A stretch of DNA of 64,000 nt from Burkholderia humptydooensis. Lineage in GTDB: Bacteria > Pseudomonadota > Gammaproteobacteria > Burkholderiales > Burkholderiaceae. Each line of letters starts with the position of its first letter. Within the stretch, counting starts at the first letter, position 1. This document shows, in pieces, positions 1-7,885 of this stretch. The position numbers and the translations under genes were made by a program. Where the stretch lies: the NCBI RefSeq assembly GCF_001513745.1, contig NZ_CP013380.1, forward strand, positions 186,001-250,000, written 5' to 3'. Under the pieces are notes generated by a model. The model had not been told where the DNA came from and did not search any database. It was given only the letters and a program-made list of their open reading frames with translations.

Positions 1-1
1 C

Positions 2-628
2 GACGACATGATGGACGCGATCCACTACGAAGCGTATCTGTACGATGCGTACGACGAACGGCAGGCGCAGACAAAGTGGCAGAACGTGCTCGAATTCCTC
101 GAATGGCTGAAGCGCAAGGGGACGAAGCCGGAGCCGGGCGAGGCGCTCGACGGCGAGGCCGAAGGCTTCCACAACGCGGACGGCCTCGCCGATACAGGCA
201 AGAACCTGCTCGGGCTGATCCAGACGGTCGCGCTGATGTCGATGCTCGAAGGCAAGGAAGAGGACCCGGACGCGGTGCGGCTGTCGACCGTGCACGCGTC
301 GAAGGGGCTCGAGTATCCGCACGTGTTTCTCGTCGGCGTCGAGGAAGGGATCATGCCGCACAGCGGCGGCAGCGACGACGGCCCGATCGACGACGAGCGG
401 ATCGAGGAAGAGCGCCGGCTGATGTACGTCGCGATCACGCGCGCGCAGCGCAGCCTGCATCTGAACTGGTGCAAGAAGCGCAAGCGGGCGCGCGAGACGA
501 TTGTCTGCGAGCAGTCGCGCTTCATCGCCGAGATGGGGCTCGACGAAGCGCCGCCGCCGACGCCGGAAGAGGCGCCGATGACGCCGAAGGATCGGCTCGC
601 GAGCCTGAAGGCGTTGCTGCAGAAGTGA
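2..628 (+). CDS. rep: ATP-dependent DNA helicase, Rep/UvrD type (C-terminal part)
   Basis: The frame is open to the window edge, so only about the last 208 codons are present. Two superfamily 1A helicase motifs are visible: motif V (VHASKGLEYPHVFLVG, about 100 residues into the visible part) and motif VI (EERRLMYVAITRAQ). These bind nucleotide and ssDNA in 3'-to-5' translocases that clear blocked replication forks. The tail is short and charged, without the long linker usual in UvrD, so Rep is preferred over UvrD; that choice is inference. A terminator follows at 775-806. Confidence 0.85.
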   Translation, partial: DDMMDAIHYEAYLYDAYDERQAQTKWQNVLEFLEWLKRKGTKPEPGEALDGEAEGFHNADGLADTGKNLLGLIQTVALMSMLEGKEEDPDAVRLSTVHASKGLEYPHVFLVGVEEGIMPHSGGSDDGPIDDERIEEERRLMYVAITRAQRSLHLNWCKKRKRARETIVCEQSRFIAEMGLDEAPPPTPEEAPMTPKDRLASLKALLQK

Positions 629-774
629 CACGGGCCGGCGCGCGGTGCGATGGCGGATGATGTCGTTCGGTGCGTTGCGTTCGGCCCATTGGCCAGCCAG
701 CTCGACGGGCGAATTGGCCGATGCGCGGCTGCCTTTCGAGACTGCTCTCCGATTGCCGGCCTCCGACAAAGCAG

Positions 775-806
775 AACCCCCGCGATGCTTGCGCAACGCG
801 GGGGTT
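775..806. terminator. Bidirectional Rho-independent terminator
   Basis: A perfect 10-bp stem (AACCCCCGCG at 775-784, CGCGGGGGTT at 797-806) with a 12-nt loop is followed by a T-run on the plus strand. It lies between the convergent helicase and cytochrome genes and can serve both. Confidence 0.8.
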
Positions 807-832
807 TTTCGTTCGTTGTGCTGGCGCGCGTG

Positions 833-1726
833 TTACTTGGCGGCGTTGACCATGTAATCGACCGCCGCCTTCACGTCGGCGTCCGACGCGCTCGAGCCGC
901 CCTTCGGCGGCATCGCGCCCTTGCCGTGCAGCGCGTAGTTGTAGACGGTATCCATCGAATCCTTCAGGCGCGGCGCCCAGTCGGCCTTGTTGCCGAACTT
1001 CGGCGCGTTCAGCACGCCGGTGGCGTGACAGGCCTGGCACGTCGATTCGTACAGCGCCTTGCCGGCCGACGCCGAGTTTTCCGCGTTTGCACCGGCCGCG
1101 GGCGCTTCGCCGGATTTCGGCAACGCGGCGATCGCGGCCATTGCGGCGGCGGCCTGCGCGTTGGCGGCCGTCGCATCGGATGCGCCCGGCGCGGACGCGC
1201 CCGAGGCGGGGGCCGCGTTTGCGGCGGGCTGTGCCGGTTCGGCGAACTTCGCGCCGCCCTGATTTGCCATATAGACGACTGCGCGCGCGATTTCGTAGTC
1301 GCTATAGTCGTCGGGGTTCGTGCCGCCGCGCGGCGGCATTGCGCCCTTGCCGGTCAGCGCGAGGTGCAGGACTTCGTCGTAGCCGGCGGCGATGCGCGGC
1401 GCCCAGGCGGCGGTGTCGCCGAACTTCGGCGCGCCGGCCGCGCCGGTGCCGTGGCAGGTTACACAGACGGCCTTGTAGACTTCCTCGCCTGATTTGTAGA
1501 CGCGCGGCGCATTCGCGTCCTTGATGTCGACCTGCGCGATGGGGGCGATGCGTTTCGCGATGGCTTCGTCGGACAGGCCGTCGGTGCCGGCGCCCGTGCG
1601 GAACGCGTGATTGGCGTAGGTGGCGAACAGGACGATGATCGCGATCGGGATGACGAATGAAGCGATGATAACTGCGATGAGTTGCCCGGGGGTTTTGATG
1701 GGGGCTCCGTGGGATGCTTCGCTCAT
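833..1726 (-). CDS. Membrane-anchored di-haem cytochrome c (c5-like)
   Basis: 297 residues. An N-terminal hydrophobic segment (about residues 15-36) anchors the protein in the inner membrane. Two periplasmic class I cytochrome c domains follow, with haem-binding CVTCH (about 88-92) and CQACH (about 231-235). Each is followed by a GKGAMPP motif that supplies the axial Met. The domains are joined by an Ala/Pro-rich linker of about 60 residues. The likely role is electron transfer to a terminal oxidase. The gene stands alone, converges on the helicase gene, and has its promoter in the roughly 180 bp before the first IS. Confidence 0.85.
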   Translation of the reverse strand: MSEASHGAPIKTPGQLIAVIIASFVIPIAIIVLFATYANHAFRTGAGTDGLSDEAIAKRIAPIAQVDIKDANAPRVYKSGEEVYKAVCVTCHGTGAAGAPKFGDTAAWAPRIAAGYDEVLHLALTGKGAMPPRGGTNPDDYSDYEIARAVVYMANQGGAKFAEPAQPAANAAPASGASAPGASDATAANAQAAAAMAAIAALPKSGEAPAAGANAENSASAGKALYESTCQACHATGVLNAPKFGNKADWAPRLKDSMDTVYNYALHGKGAMPPKGGSSASDADVKAAVDYMVNAAK

Positions 1727-1916
1727 GCTTGCCTCGTCTCCGTGAATAGGAATTGTGAGCGGTACGGCAATGAATGGCTGGGGGTGAAGCTCGGTCGATT
1801 ATAGACGACGGAACGTTTACATGGCGGCGAGCGATCGGCTGGCGCGTGTTTACCCGCACGTCGGGGGCTTGGGGTGCTTGGCGGGGCGATGCCAGAAGGC
1901 GGCGGGGCGGATGCTG

Positions 1917-2899
1917 CAGGGCTTTCGTATGAAGGCCTCGATAAACAAAGGGATGGGAGCCGGAGGGGGGGTGTAAACAAGAATCGGCTGAGGTTTACGC
2001 TCGACTTTTGCCCGAGAGATTGCCTCGATCAGCGGCTTATGCCCGAGCCTTGCCGGCCAGCACGTGGCGATCGACGGCAAGAGCGTGCGAGGCAGCCGCA
2101 GCCGCGAGGCATCGGCGCTGCATCTGGTCTCGGCGTGGTGCCCGAATAACGGATTGAGCTTGGCGCAAGTGAGCACGGCCGATAAGAGCAGCGAGCTGAC
2201 GGCGATTCCGGAATTGCTGAAGGCGCTGGAGTTGACCGGCGCGACGGTGAGCATCGATGCAATGGGCACTCAGCACGAGATTGCGCGAACCCTCGTCGAG
2301 GCCAAGGCGGACTACGTGCTGGCGGTCAAGGAGAACCGCCGAAGCTGGCCGAAGGGATGCGTCGGTGGTTCGCCGAGGCCCGGCAGGACCAGTTGGAGCA
2401 CTCCTACTGGGAGCACGTCGAGCATGACAAGGCGCACGGCCGCCTCGAAACCCGAATCTGCCGCGTCGGCGAGGACGTGGACTGGCTGTGTCGGCACTGG
2501 GCCGGGAGTGGGCCGGCATCAAGCGGCTGGTGATGGTCGAGAGCACACCCCATATCGGCGAGAAGCTCACGACCGAGCAGCGCTACTACATCAGCTCGAA
2601 ACCGGCCAAGGCGGCGGAAATGATGCAACTGATCCGGGCTCATTGGGGCATCGAGAACCAACTGCACTGGGTGCTCGATGTCTCGTGGGGCGAAGATGCC
2701 TGCCTGATCCGCGACAAGATCGCCGCCCGCAACATGGCGACCTTGCGCAAAATGACCCTCAATCTGGCCCGGCTGGCTCAACAACAGCAGCCCAAGAAGG
2801 TCAGCCTCAAAAACATCCGCAACCTTGCCGCCTGGGATCCCGATCTGCGAAGTTCCATTCTCGGCCTTCAATGACAAGGGCTTTCATGCGGAAGCCCTG
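1917..2899 (+). mobile_element. Decayed ISAs1-family insertion sequence (copy 1)
   Basis: The left end (1917-1934) matches the outer 18 bp of the intact neighbour at 2910 with two mismatches; the right end (2882-2899) is also an inverted repeat. At 983 bp against 1246 bp for copy 2, it has lost roughly 260 bp internally, removing the start of the transposase. It is flanked by GCGGATGCTG on both sides. Confidence 0.85.
2064..2874 (+). pseudogene. ISAs1-family transposase, truncated and frameshifted
   Basis: This corresponds to roughly residues 100-371 of the intact transposase at 3015-4130. The first ~100 codons are missing. The reading frame starts at VAIDGKSVRGSRS, shifts near position 2335 through loss of one base relative to the intact copy, and has further indels around 2480-2500. 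The C-terminal part (HWGIENQLHWVLDVSWGEDA) is still readable from 2488 to 2874. No functional product is expected. Confidence 0.9.
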
Positions 2900-2909
2900 G
2901 CGGATGCTG
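2900..2909. repeat. 10-bp direct repeat GCGGATGCTG between the two ISAs1 copies
   Basis: The same 10 bp occurs at 1907-1916, 2900-2909 and 4156-4165, flanking copy 1 and copy 2 with one shared central copy. The length fits ISAs1-family target duplications (8-10 bp). Confidence 0.85.
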
Positions 2910-4155
2910 CAGGGCTTCCGCATGAAGGCCCCCATGAATCAAGGCTGAGAGCGGAAAAGGTTGTTGTAAACATTTGGCGTCTCAGGTTTACTCTCGATTT
3001 TTGCCGGACGAGAGATGCCAACGATCATGGACGCGTTTGCCGAACTGCGAGACCCGCGCTGCCGCGCCTGCCGTTATCCGTTGCAGGAAATCCTGTTTGC
3101 CGCCCTGTGCGCGGTTTTATGCGGCGTCGAGGACTGGGAAACGATGACACTGTGGGGCCGCACGCAGCTTGCTTGGCTGCGTAGCCATCTGGCGTATGAG
3201 AACGGCGTGCCGTCGCCCGATACGTTCCGGCGGGTATTCGGCGCGCTCAGTGCGAAAGCGTTTGAGCGCTGCTTCATCGACTGGGTCGGGCAACTGTGTC
3301 CGGCGCTGGCTGGCCAGCATGTGGCGATTGACGGCAAGGCGGTGCGCGGCAACCGTAGCGGCACGCATGCGGCGCTGCATTTGGTGTCGGCATGGTGCTC
3401 GAACAACGGCTTGAGCCTCGGGCAAGTGAGCACGGCCGATAAGAGCAATGAGATCACGGCGATCCCGGAATTGCTGGCCGCGCTCGATTTGCAGGGCGCG
3501 ACGATAACGATCGACGCGATCGGCACGCAGCACGAGATCGCACGCACGATCGTGGAGGCCGGGGCCGACTACGTTCTGGCGGTCAAGGACAATCAGCCGC
3601 GACTGGCCGAAGGCGTGCGCCAGTGGTTTGCGGCTGCCCAGGACGGCAAGCTCGAAAGCTCGTACTGGGAGCACACCGAACATGACAAAGGCCACGGGCG
3701 GCTGGAGACCCGGGTTTGCCGGGTCAGCGATGATGTGGCGTGGCTGAGCGGGACAGGACAGCACTGGGCGGGTCTCCAGCGGCTGGTGATGCTTGAGCGC
3801 ACACGCCAGATTGGCGAGAAAGTGACGACCGAGCGCTGTTACTACATCAGCTCGAAAGCGGTGAAAGCAACTGAGATGGCTCCGATCATCCGTGCTCATT
3901 GGGGCATCGAAAACCAACTGCACTGGGTCCTCGATGTCTCGTGGGGCGAGGATGCCAGCCTGATCCGCGACACCCTGGCCGCCCGCAACATGGCCAGTCT
4001 GCGCAAGATCACACTCAATCTCGCCCGGCTGGCTCAGAGTCGGCAGCCCAAGAAGGTGAGCCTGAAGAACATCCGTAACCTCGCCGCATGGGATACCGCT
4101 ATGCGTGACTCCATCCTCGGCCTTGCCTGACATGCCTCTTCATGCGGAAGCCCTG
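2910..4155 (+). mobile_element. Intact ISAs1-family insertion sequence (copy 2)
   Basis: 1246 bp, bounded by perfect 18-bp inverted repeats: CAGGGCTTCCGCATGAAG at 2910-2927 and its complement at 4138-4155. GCGGATGCTG flanks both sides. It carries one complete transposase gene. Its right end is 97 bp upstream of the tRNA-Arg gene. Confidence 0.9.
3015..4130 (+). CDS. ISAs1-family transposase
   Basis: 371 residues, full length for the family. It has the N-terminal DDE-transposase-associated domain (FAELRDPRCRACRYPL), then the DDE catalytic core with VAIDGKAVRGNRSG (first Asp, about residue 107), a central ATITIDAIGTQHEI segment (second Asp) and the C-terminal HWGIENQLHWVLDVSWGEDA (catalytic Glu). 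The ATG at 3015 aligns with the degraded start region of copy 1. The gene is complete and should be active. Confidence 0.92.
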   Translation: MPTIMDAFAELRDPRCRACRYPLQEILFAALCAVLCGVEDWETMTLWGRTQLAWLRSHLAYENGVPSPDTFRRVFGALSAKAFERCFIDWVGQLCPALAGQHVAIDGKAVRGNRSGTHAALHLVSAWCSNNGLSLGQVSTADKSNEITAIPELLAALDLQGATITIDAIGTQHEIARTIVEAGADYVLAVKDNQPRLAEGVRQWFAAAQDGKLESSYWEHTEHDKGHGRLETRVCRVSDDVAWLSGTGQHWAGLQRLVMLERTRQIGEKVTTERCYYISSKAVKATEMAPIIRAHWGIENQLHWVLDVSWGEDASLIRDTLAARNMASLRKITLNLARLAQSRQPKKVSLKNIRNLAAWDTAMRDSILGLA

Positions 4156-4252
4156 GCGGATGCTGGGCCGCGGTGGACGGTCCAGCGGAAACAAGGTATC
4201 CTTGCAATCTTGCTACGCGTTGCGAACATCTAGGGTCGCATCGCATCCGTAA

Positions 4253-4328
4253 GCGCCCGTAGCTCAATGGATAGAGTACTGCCCTCCGAAGGCAGGGGTT
4301 GCTGGTTCGATCCCAGCCGGGCGCGCCA
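4253..4328 (+). tRNA. tRNA-Arg (anticodon CCG)
   Basis: A 76-nt cloverleaf. The acceptor stem is GCGCCCG/CGGGCGC with an encoded CCA at 4326-4328 (GCGCGCCA end). The anticodon stem TGCC/GGCA encloses loop CTCCGAA, giving anticodon CCG, and the T-loop GGTTCGATCCC is present. The gene is the integration site of the downstream element: its 3' half is repeated at 21244. The core of that repeat begins in the anticodon stem, so the element restores the 3' half on integration. Confidence 0.95.
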
Positions 4329-4683
4329 AGTCTTTGTTTTCTTGGGCTTTCTCAGCCGCGTCAGCCGGTTTTGAAGTCAAGCTCACCACGGCGGTAGCGC
4401 CAAGCACCACAGTCGCCGCTACACCCGCCGCACGCAGATTCCCCAAAGCACGTTGCCACACCGAGCTACGCTCTGCGTCCAGTTCCATTTCGACTTCGGC
4501 TAGCGTCTCGAACACGGGTACGCCTGCCACCTCTGCAAGCAGCATGATGTCGGCCGCATCGGGCTTGCGTCGGCCCGCTTTCCAGTCACTTATGCGCGAG
4601 TGCGGGCGTCCGATTTTCTCGGCGACGGCGAGCTGCGACCCGGTCGCATCCTTGGCGCGTTCGATCAATTCCGCAATATCCAT
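4264..4683 (-). CDS. Phage repressor, Cro/C1-type HTH with hydrophobic C-terminal segment
   Basis: 139 residues from the ATG at 4683, chosen because AGAGGAA lies 5-11 bases upstream. Residues 1-50 form an XRE-type helix-turn-helix (SQLAVAEKIGRPHSRISDWK). A hydrophobic stretch (about residues 93-110, VAATVVLGATAVVSL) could be a membrane helix. The C-terminus (ARPAGIEPATPAFGGQ) is the antisense translation of the tRNA-Arg 3' half. The last four residues and stop codon come from host tRNA sequence left of the core. It is divergent from the phage genes across operator-like palindromes at 4701 and 4732. Antisense-tRNA ORFs are often artefacts, but here the HTH, ribosome-binding site and operators support a real gene. 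Confidence 0.8.
   Translation of the reverse strand: MDIAELIERAKDATGSQLAVAEKIGRPHSRISDWKAGRRKPDAADIMLLAEVAGVPVFETLAEVEMELDAERSSVWQRALGNLRAAGVAATVVLGATAVVSLTSKPADAAEKAQENKDLARPAGIEPATPAFGGQYSIH
4279..4452. repeat. attL: left attachment repeat of the integrated element
   Basis: Positions 4279-4343 are identical to 21244-21308 (65 bp: tRNA 3' half plus about 15 bp). Similarity continues with few mismatches to 4452 / 21417, which covers the 3' end of the phage repressor gene. The offset is 16,965 bp throughout. The 65-bp core is the crossover region; the rest is shared phage sequence. Confidence 0.88.
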
Positions 4684-4693
4684 ACGATTCCTC

Positions 4694-4743
4694 TTGACGT
4701 GTACCAAATTGGTACGTAGGATTCCCAAAACGGTACATGTACC
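4694..4743 (+). promoter_or_regulatory. Phage early promoter with two repressor operators
   Basis: TTGACG (4694-4699), a 17-bp spacer and TAGGAT (4717-4722) form a rightward promoter. The spacer contains the near-palindrome GTACCAAATTGGTAC (4701-4715). A second palindrome, GGTACATGTACC, lies at 4732-4743. They share the half-site GGTAC and sit just upstream of the repressor gene, so they are probable repressor operators controlling both directions. Confidence 0.65.
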
Positions 4744-4829
4744 AATCAGGTAATGTGCGCAGTCTAACAGCCCATGGGGAAAGGTAAACCCCGTGATGAT
4801 GGGGCCATATCACAACCAAACGGGGGTAG

Positions 4830-5033
4830 GTGGTGCCGAAATACCAAGTCCATGCCTACACGCAGTGCGGTCACAACCGCGTTGCCGTTGTCGCCATCAC
4901 GGCTCGCAATGCCGAAAGTGCACGCGGCAAGGCCCGCTCGGAGCTGTCGCGTCGCGGTCGCCGCGCCGAGTCCCTCACGTTAATTTCCGTTCAAGTCAGT
5001 GCGCCGTCTAGCGCTATCGCTCGCATGACGTAG
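4830..5033 (+). CDS. Small phage protein of unknown function
   Basis: 67 residues from GTG 4830 (GTG 4833 is equally possible). I do not recognise a named family. The internal repeat of Ala/Lys/Arg residues (NAESARGKARSELSRRG) looks like a helix, and the frame is the most protein-like one in this stretch. It is the first gene after the early promoter, a position that in related phages holds small replication or regulatory proteins. Confidence 0.5.
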   Translation: MVPKYQVHAYTQCGHNRVAVVAITARNAESARGKARSELSRRGRRAESLTLISVQVSAPSSAIARMT

Positions 5034-5094
5034 GAGGGCGTAGTTCCCCTGTGGTAAGCCGCGCCATTTCGGCCCTCGGATAGCGCGGTGTTTT

Positions 5095-5124
5095 GTGGAC
5101 GGCTGACCTAGCGTCCACCTTTTT
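5095..5124 (+). terminator. Hairpin terminator before the phage structural genes
   Basis: A 7-bp stem, GTGGACG (5095-5101) / CGTCCAC (5112-5118), with a 10-nt loop is followed by five T residues (5120-5124). Confidence 0.55.
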
Positions 5125-5208
5125 CGATTAGCGCGTTCGTCGCGCATGCATGCGGAGTTCAGGCGGCTCCGTTCAACGTGAATAGCAGTCCTAAATCAAG
5201 GAACGACG

Positions 5209-5511
5209 ATGGCAAAGCAAAAGTTGACGATTCTGCAAGTGATCGCGCGTAGCGGCATCTCGAAGCGCACGAATCAACCGTGGGAAATTCACACGGCGCA
5301 ATGCGTGTTAGAGCAGGACAGTAGCGACGGCAAGCAAATCCTCGTTGGAACCATCAACTTGCCGAACGCGATGAAAGATTCTGCGCCCGGTGACTACCTC
5401 GCCGAATTCGCGCTTCAACAGTCGATGGAAGGCAAGCTCGAGCCGCGCATCGTCTCGCTCGTTCCGTTCGGCCGACCGACCGCGAAGCCGGCCGCGAACG
5501 CTACCGCATAA
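5209..5511 (+). CDS. Putative phage single-stranded DNA-binding protein (pV-like)
   Basis: 100 residues, starting at ATG 5209 with AAGGAA upstream. A small beta-rich protein (KLTILQVIARSGISKRTNQPW...) of the size and position, immediately before the major coat gene, of filamentous-phage gene V proteins. Those coat single-stranded phage DNA and switch replication from double- to single-stranded product. The N-terminal TILQVIARSG and the basic loop KRTNQPWEIHT fit an OB-like fold. No direct motif proof is possible for this divergent family. Confidence 0.6.
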   Translation: MAKQKLTILQVIARSGISKRTNQPWEIHTAQCVLEQDSSDGKQILVGTINLPNAMKDSAPGDYLAEFALQQSMEGKLEPRIVSLVPFGRPTAKPAANATA

Positions 5512-5594
5512 CCCGTCATGGGCTATCGGTCGTTCGAAGCTGGCCCGCCAGAACGGCCGTCTACATCCGGGCCAGAACCTGAGAGAGAAAGAGT

Positions 5595-5804
5595 ATGAAG
5601 AAACTGTTTGCAGCAGCAGCTATGGCGGTCGCGAGCGTGGGCGCGTTCGCGGCGGACGCGGGTATGCCGGCGATGGACGTTTCAGTCGTCGTGGATTCGA
5701 TCAAGAGCATTGGCCCGAGTGTCGCGCTCGTCGGCGGTGCGGTGCTGGCGCTCGCGGCAGTGACGTACGGCTATCGCGTGATCAAGGGCTTCATCGGTCG
5801 CTGA
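5595..5804 (+). CDS. Major coat protein (pVIII-like)
   Basis: A 69-residue preprotein. Signal peptide MKKLFAAAAMAVASVGAFA is followed by a predicted cut before ADAG. The mature protein is 50 residues: an acidic N-terminus, one membrane helix (VALVGGAVLALAAVTYGY) and a basic C-terminus (KGFIGR) that faces the DNA. This matches the canonical pVIII layout and length. A strong terminator directly after it (5821-5856) would let this gene be transcribed far more than the genes downstream. Confidence 0.85.
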   Translation: MKKLFAAAAMAVASVGAFAADAGMPAMDVSVVVDSIKSIGPSVALVGGAVLALAAVTYGYRVIKGFIGR

Positions 5805-5820
5805 TCGCGGAGCACGACAG

Positions 5821-5856
5821 GCCCCCGGTATGCCTCGTTGCGCCGGGGGCTTTTTT
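5821..5856 (+). terminator. Rho-independent terminator after the major coat gene
   Basis: An 8-bp stem GCCCCCGG (5821-5828) / CCGGGGGC (5843-5850) is followed by six T residues. Filamentous phages have a terminator at this place to limit expression of minor coat genes. Confidence 0.85.
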
Positions 5857-5871
5857 CATGGAACGGATCGA

Positions 5872-6195
5872 ATGAAACGCTTGCTGTGTGTCGCGCTGGT
5901 TGGCGTCGCCTTGGGCGCGCACGCAGCGCAGGGAATCGATGTGGTCGTGTGCGGCGCTGCGCCTGCTTCGGCGGCTGTTGGTGTTCAAGTGCCGTGCACG
6001 TTGTCGGATGGCTCGGCCGGTGTGCAGCAGGTCGCGCATCTGACGCTCGTCAACGATGGAGCGACGGGCGATGCGCCGATTTCAGGCGGTATTGAGGCAG
6101 GTATGGCCGTTGGCAGCGCAGTGCTGCTGGTGTTGGCGATCGCGTTCGGTATGCGCGCATTGCGGCGCTTCGTGGATTCGGCATCGGAGAGTTGA
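5872..6195 (+). CDS. Phage membrane protein with signal peptide (minor coat candidate)
   Basis: 107 residues from ATG 5872. An N-terminal signal peptide (MKRLLCVALVGVALGAHA) is followed by a short external domain of about 60 residues with two Cys, and a C-terminal membrane helix (AGMAVGSAVLLVLAIAFGMRALRRF) with a basic end. The topology matches an inovirus virion or assembly-site protein between pVIII and the pIII analogue. I cannot assign it to pVII, pIX or a specific family. Confidence 0.7.
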   Translation: MKRLLCVALVGVALGAHAAQGIDVVVCGAAPASAAVGVQVPCTLSDGSAGVQQVAHLTLVNDGATGDAPISGGIEAGMAVGSAVLLVLAIAFGMRALRRFVDSASES

Positions 6196-6197
6196 TC

Positions 6198-6272
6198 ATG
6201 CTTTGGTTCTGCATCGAGTTCGGGGTGGTGGTCGTGACCATCTATACGGCCGGATTGATTTTGATGTCATGA
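6198..6272 (+). CDS. 24-residue hydrophobic phage protein (pVII/pIX-like)
   Basis: ATG 6198 to TGA 6270-6272 gives a 24-residue single-helix protein (MLWFCIEFGVVVVTIYTAGL plus ILMS). GAGAGTT lies just upstream. Its stop overlaps the ATG of the adsorption-protein gene (ATGA at 6269), indicating translational coupling. Size, hydrophobicity and position fit the tiny tip proteins pVII/pIX of filamentous phages. Confidence 0.6.
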   Translation: MLWFCIEFGVVVVTIYTAGLILMS

Positions 6273-7885
6273 GGCTTGCTCACCTTCTTATCGTGGCGCT
6301 GCTGATTGCGTCGTTTGCGACAGCATCAGCGGGTGCGCCGCCGAGTCCCGCGCCTGCACCTGCGCCTGCACGAGTGCATTTTGATCCGCATGGAAATGTC
6401 GTGGTCGAGCCGGGAACGATCGCTAAACCTGCGGGGCCGCTCGATCGTGTGGTCGAGGCGACCGACGCAACGTCGCCGCTCGATCGCGTGACCGTCGCTA
6501 CCGAATCGCGTGGTTCGATGCAGTTGGCGGGTGTGATCGCTGCGACTGAGGCGAAGCGGGGGCATGACGCATTGGACGCGGTGGCTGAGGCGACGATTGC
6601 GCATATCAACACGATCACGAGCGTGGGCGGTACGATTGCCGGTGGGCTCGCGACAGCGACTTGTTCGATAGGAAGCGGTTTTCTTGGTGTGGCCGCGTGC
6701 GCTGCGATAGGTGCCGTGGTCGGCACGTCCGTGCAGGTTGCGCTGGATGGCTTGATTCGATGGGCTTTCCCGAGCAAACCGTCGCTTACGATTAAGGAGG
6801 TGGCTAAGGCGACGGATAACGCTAACGCGCCTTGCCCGACGACTGGCTTTGCCAGTTGGTACTACGCTTGTACAAGTAACACGGACGGCGCCATTTGCTG
6901 GCCCGATCCCAATCGATACGGGGGCCGTCGTGGTGATATCACTGGTTTTTTTAACGTTGACGTGAGTAAGTTGCCGACGGATGTCATTGCCCATGGCAAC
7001 CGGTTGACTGTTTTTCTCAGCGACATATATCCGAAGTGTCAGCGTGAGCCAAATTACCGTGAACAAGGGCGCTCACAACCAGTAACGGACGCTTTGAAGT
7101 TAATGCCGGATTCGGATCGTTCCAAGCCGATCAATCCGACGATTGTTGCGGCGCTGGCTAACGCATTGTGGCAACAGGCGAGCAACCAGCCCGGTTATCA
7201 AGGCGTGCCGTACGATCCAACCTATCCGATCAGTGCGGATGACGTGAGCGACTGGAATCGGCGGAATCCGCAGTGGGTGCCGAGTGTGGACGAGTTCGCG
7301 TCAGTGAGTCCAGGCGGCGGATCGACAAGACTTCCGATGCCGAACGGTAATCCCGGCGCGGGTACGAGCCCCGGCACTGGCGCAGAGCCCGGTACCGGCA
7401 CGAACCCCGGCACGGGCACGGAGCCCGGTACCGGCACGAATCCCGGCACGGGCACGGAGCCCGGTACCGGCACGAATCCCGGTACCGGTACGAATCCCGG
7501 CACTGGCACGAATCCCGGCACTGGCACAAATCCCGGCACTGGCACAAATCCCGGTACCGGCACGAATCCGGGGGATGGTGGCGGCAAACCGCTGCCGCCG
7601 CCTGACGTGTGCGCCTTGCATCCCGATGCGTCCGGATGCGCGCCGCTCGGCAGTGCGAACGATGTGCCGGTCGGCCACGATTCCAAGAGCGTTTCACTGT
7701 CGCCTGTCTCGGTTGGCTTGCGGAATGGGGTGTGTCCGCCGCCGCGCCAAGTTACGGTGCTCGGGGCCGATCTTTCGTTTAGCTATGAGCCGATTTGCGA
7801 GTTCGCGATCAAGCTGCGTCCGTTGATCTTGTTGGGGTGCGCGCTGCTTGCCGGTCTGATTTTCATCATGGGGTTGATGGCATGA
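6269..7885 (+). CDS. Phage adsorption protein (pIII-like) with Pro-Gly-Thr repeat linker
   Basis: 538 residues from ATG 6269. The signal peptide is MRLAHLLIVALLIASFATASAG. A Pro/Ala segment and an N-terminal domain of about 300 residues follow, including Cys pairs such as PTTGFASWYYACTS. Thirteen hexapeptide repeats, mostly NPGTGT or EPGTGT, occupy about residues 361-438. A Cys-containing C-terminal domain precedes a membrane helix (FAIKLRPLILLGCALLAGLI) at the end. Receptor-binding domains joined by flexible Gly-rich linkers to a membrane-anchored C-domain is the pIII plan; host receptor specificity would lie in the N-terminal part. Confidence 0.8.
   Translation: MRLAHLLIVALLIASFATASAGAPPSPAPAPAPARVHFDPHGNVVVEPGTIAKPAGPLDRVVEATDATSPLDRVTVATESRGSMQLAGVIAATEAKRGHDALDAVAEATIAHINTITSVGGTIAGGLATATCSIGSGFLGVAACAAIGAVVGTSVQVALDGLIRWAFPSKPSLTIKEVAKATDNANAPCPTTGFASWYYACTSNTDGAICWPDPNRYGGRRGDITGFFNVDVSKLPTDVIAHGNRLTVFLSDIYPKCQREPNYREQGRSQPVTDALKLMPDSDRSKPINPTIVAALANALWQQASNQPGYQGVPYDPTYPISADDVSDWNRRNPQWVPSVDEFASVSPGGGSTRLPMPNGNPGAGTSPGTGAEPGTGTNPGTGTEPGTGTNPGTGTEPGTGTNPGTGTNPGTGTNPGTGTNPGTGTNPGTGTNPGDGGGKPLPPPDVCALHPDASGCAPLGSANDVPVGHDSKSVSLSPVSVGLRNGVCPPPRQVTVLGADLSFSYEPICEFAIKLRPLILLGCALLAGLIFIMGLMA
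7349..7582 (+). repeat. 18-bp coding tandem repeat in the pIII-like gene
   Basis: Thirteen in-frame 18-bp units encode (N/E/S)PG(T/A/D)G(T/A/G). Several units are identical at DNA level, for example AATCCCGGCACTGGCACA. They form a flexible linker and are likely to vary in copy number by slippage. Confidence 0.9.

Noticed and set aside
4264..4330. Treating the repressor C-terminus as a pure antisense-tRNA annotation artefact
   Set aside because: Considered because antisense-tRNA peptides are a known artefact, but the upstream HTH, ribosome-binding site, operators and a homologous frame at attR all support a real reading frame through the core.
7349..7582. CRISPR-like array
   Set aside because: The units are contiguous 18-bp coding repeats without spacers, encoding a protein linker.
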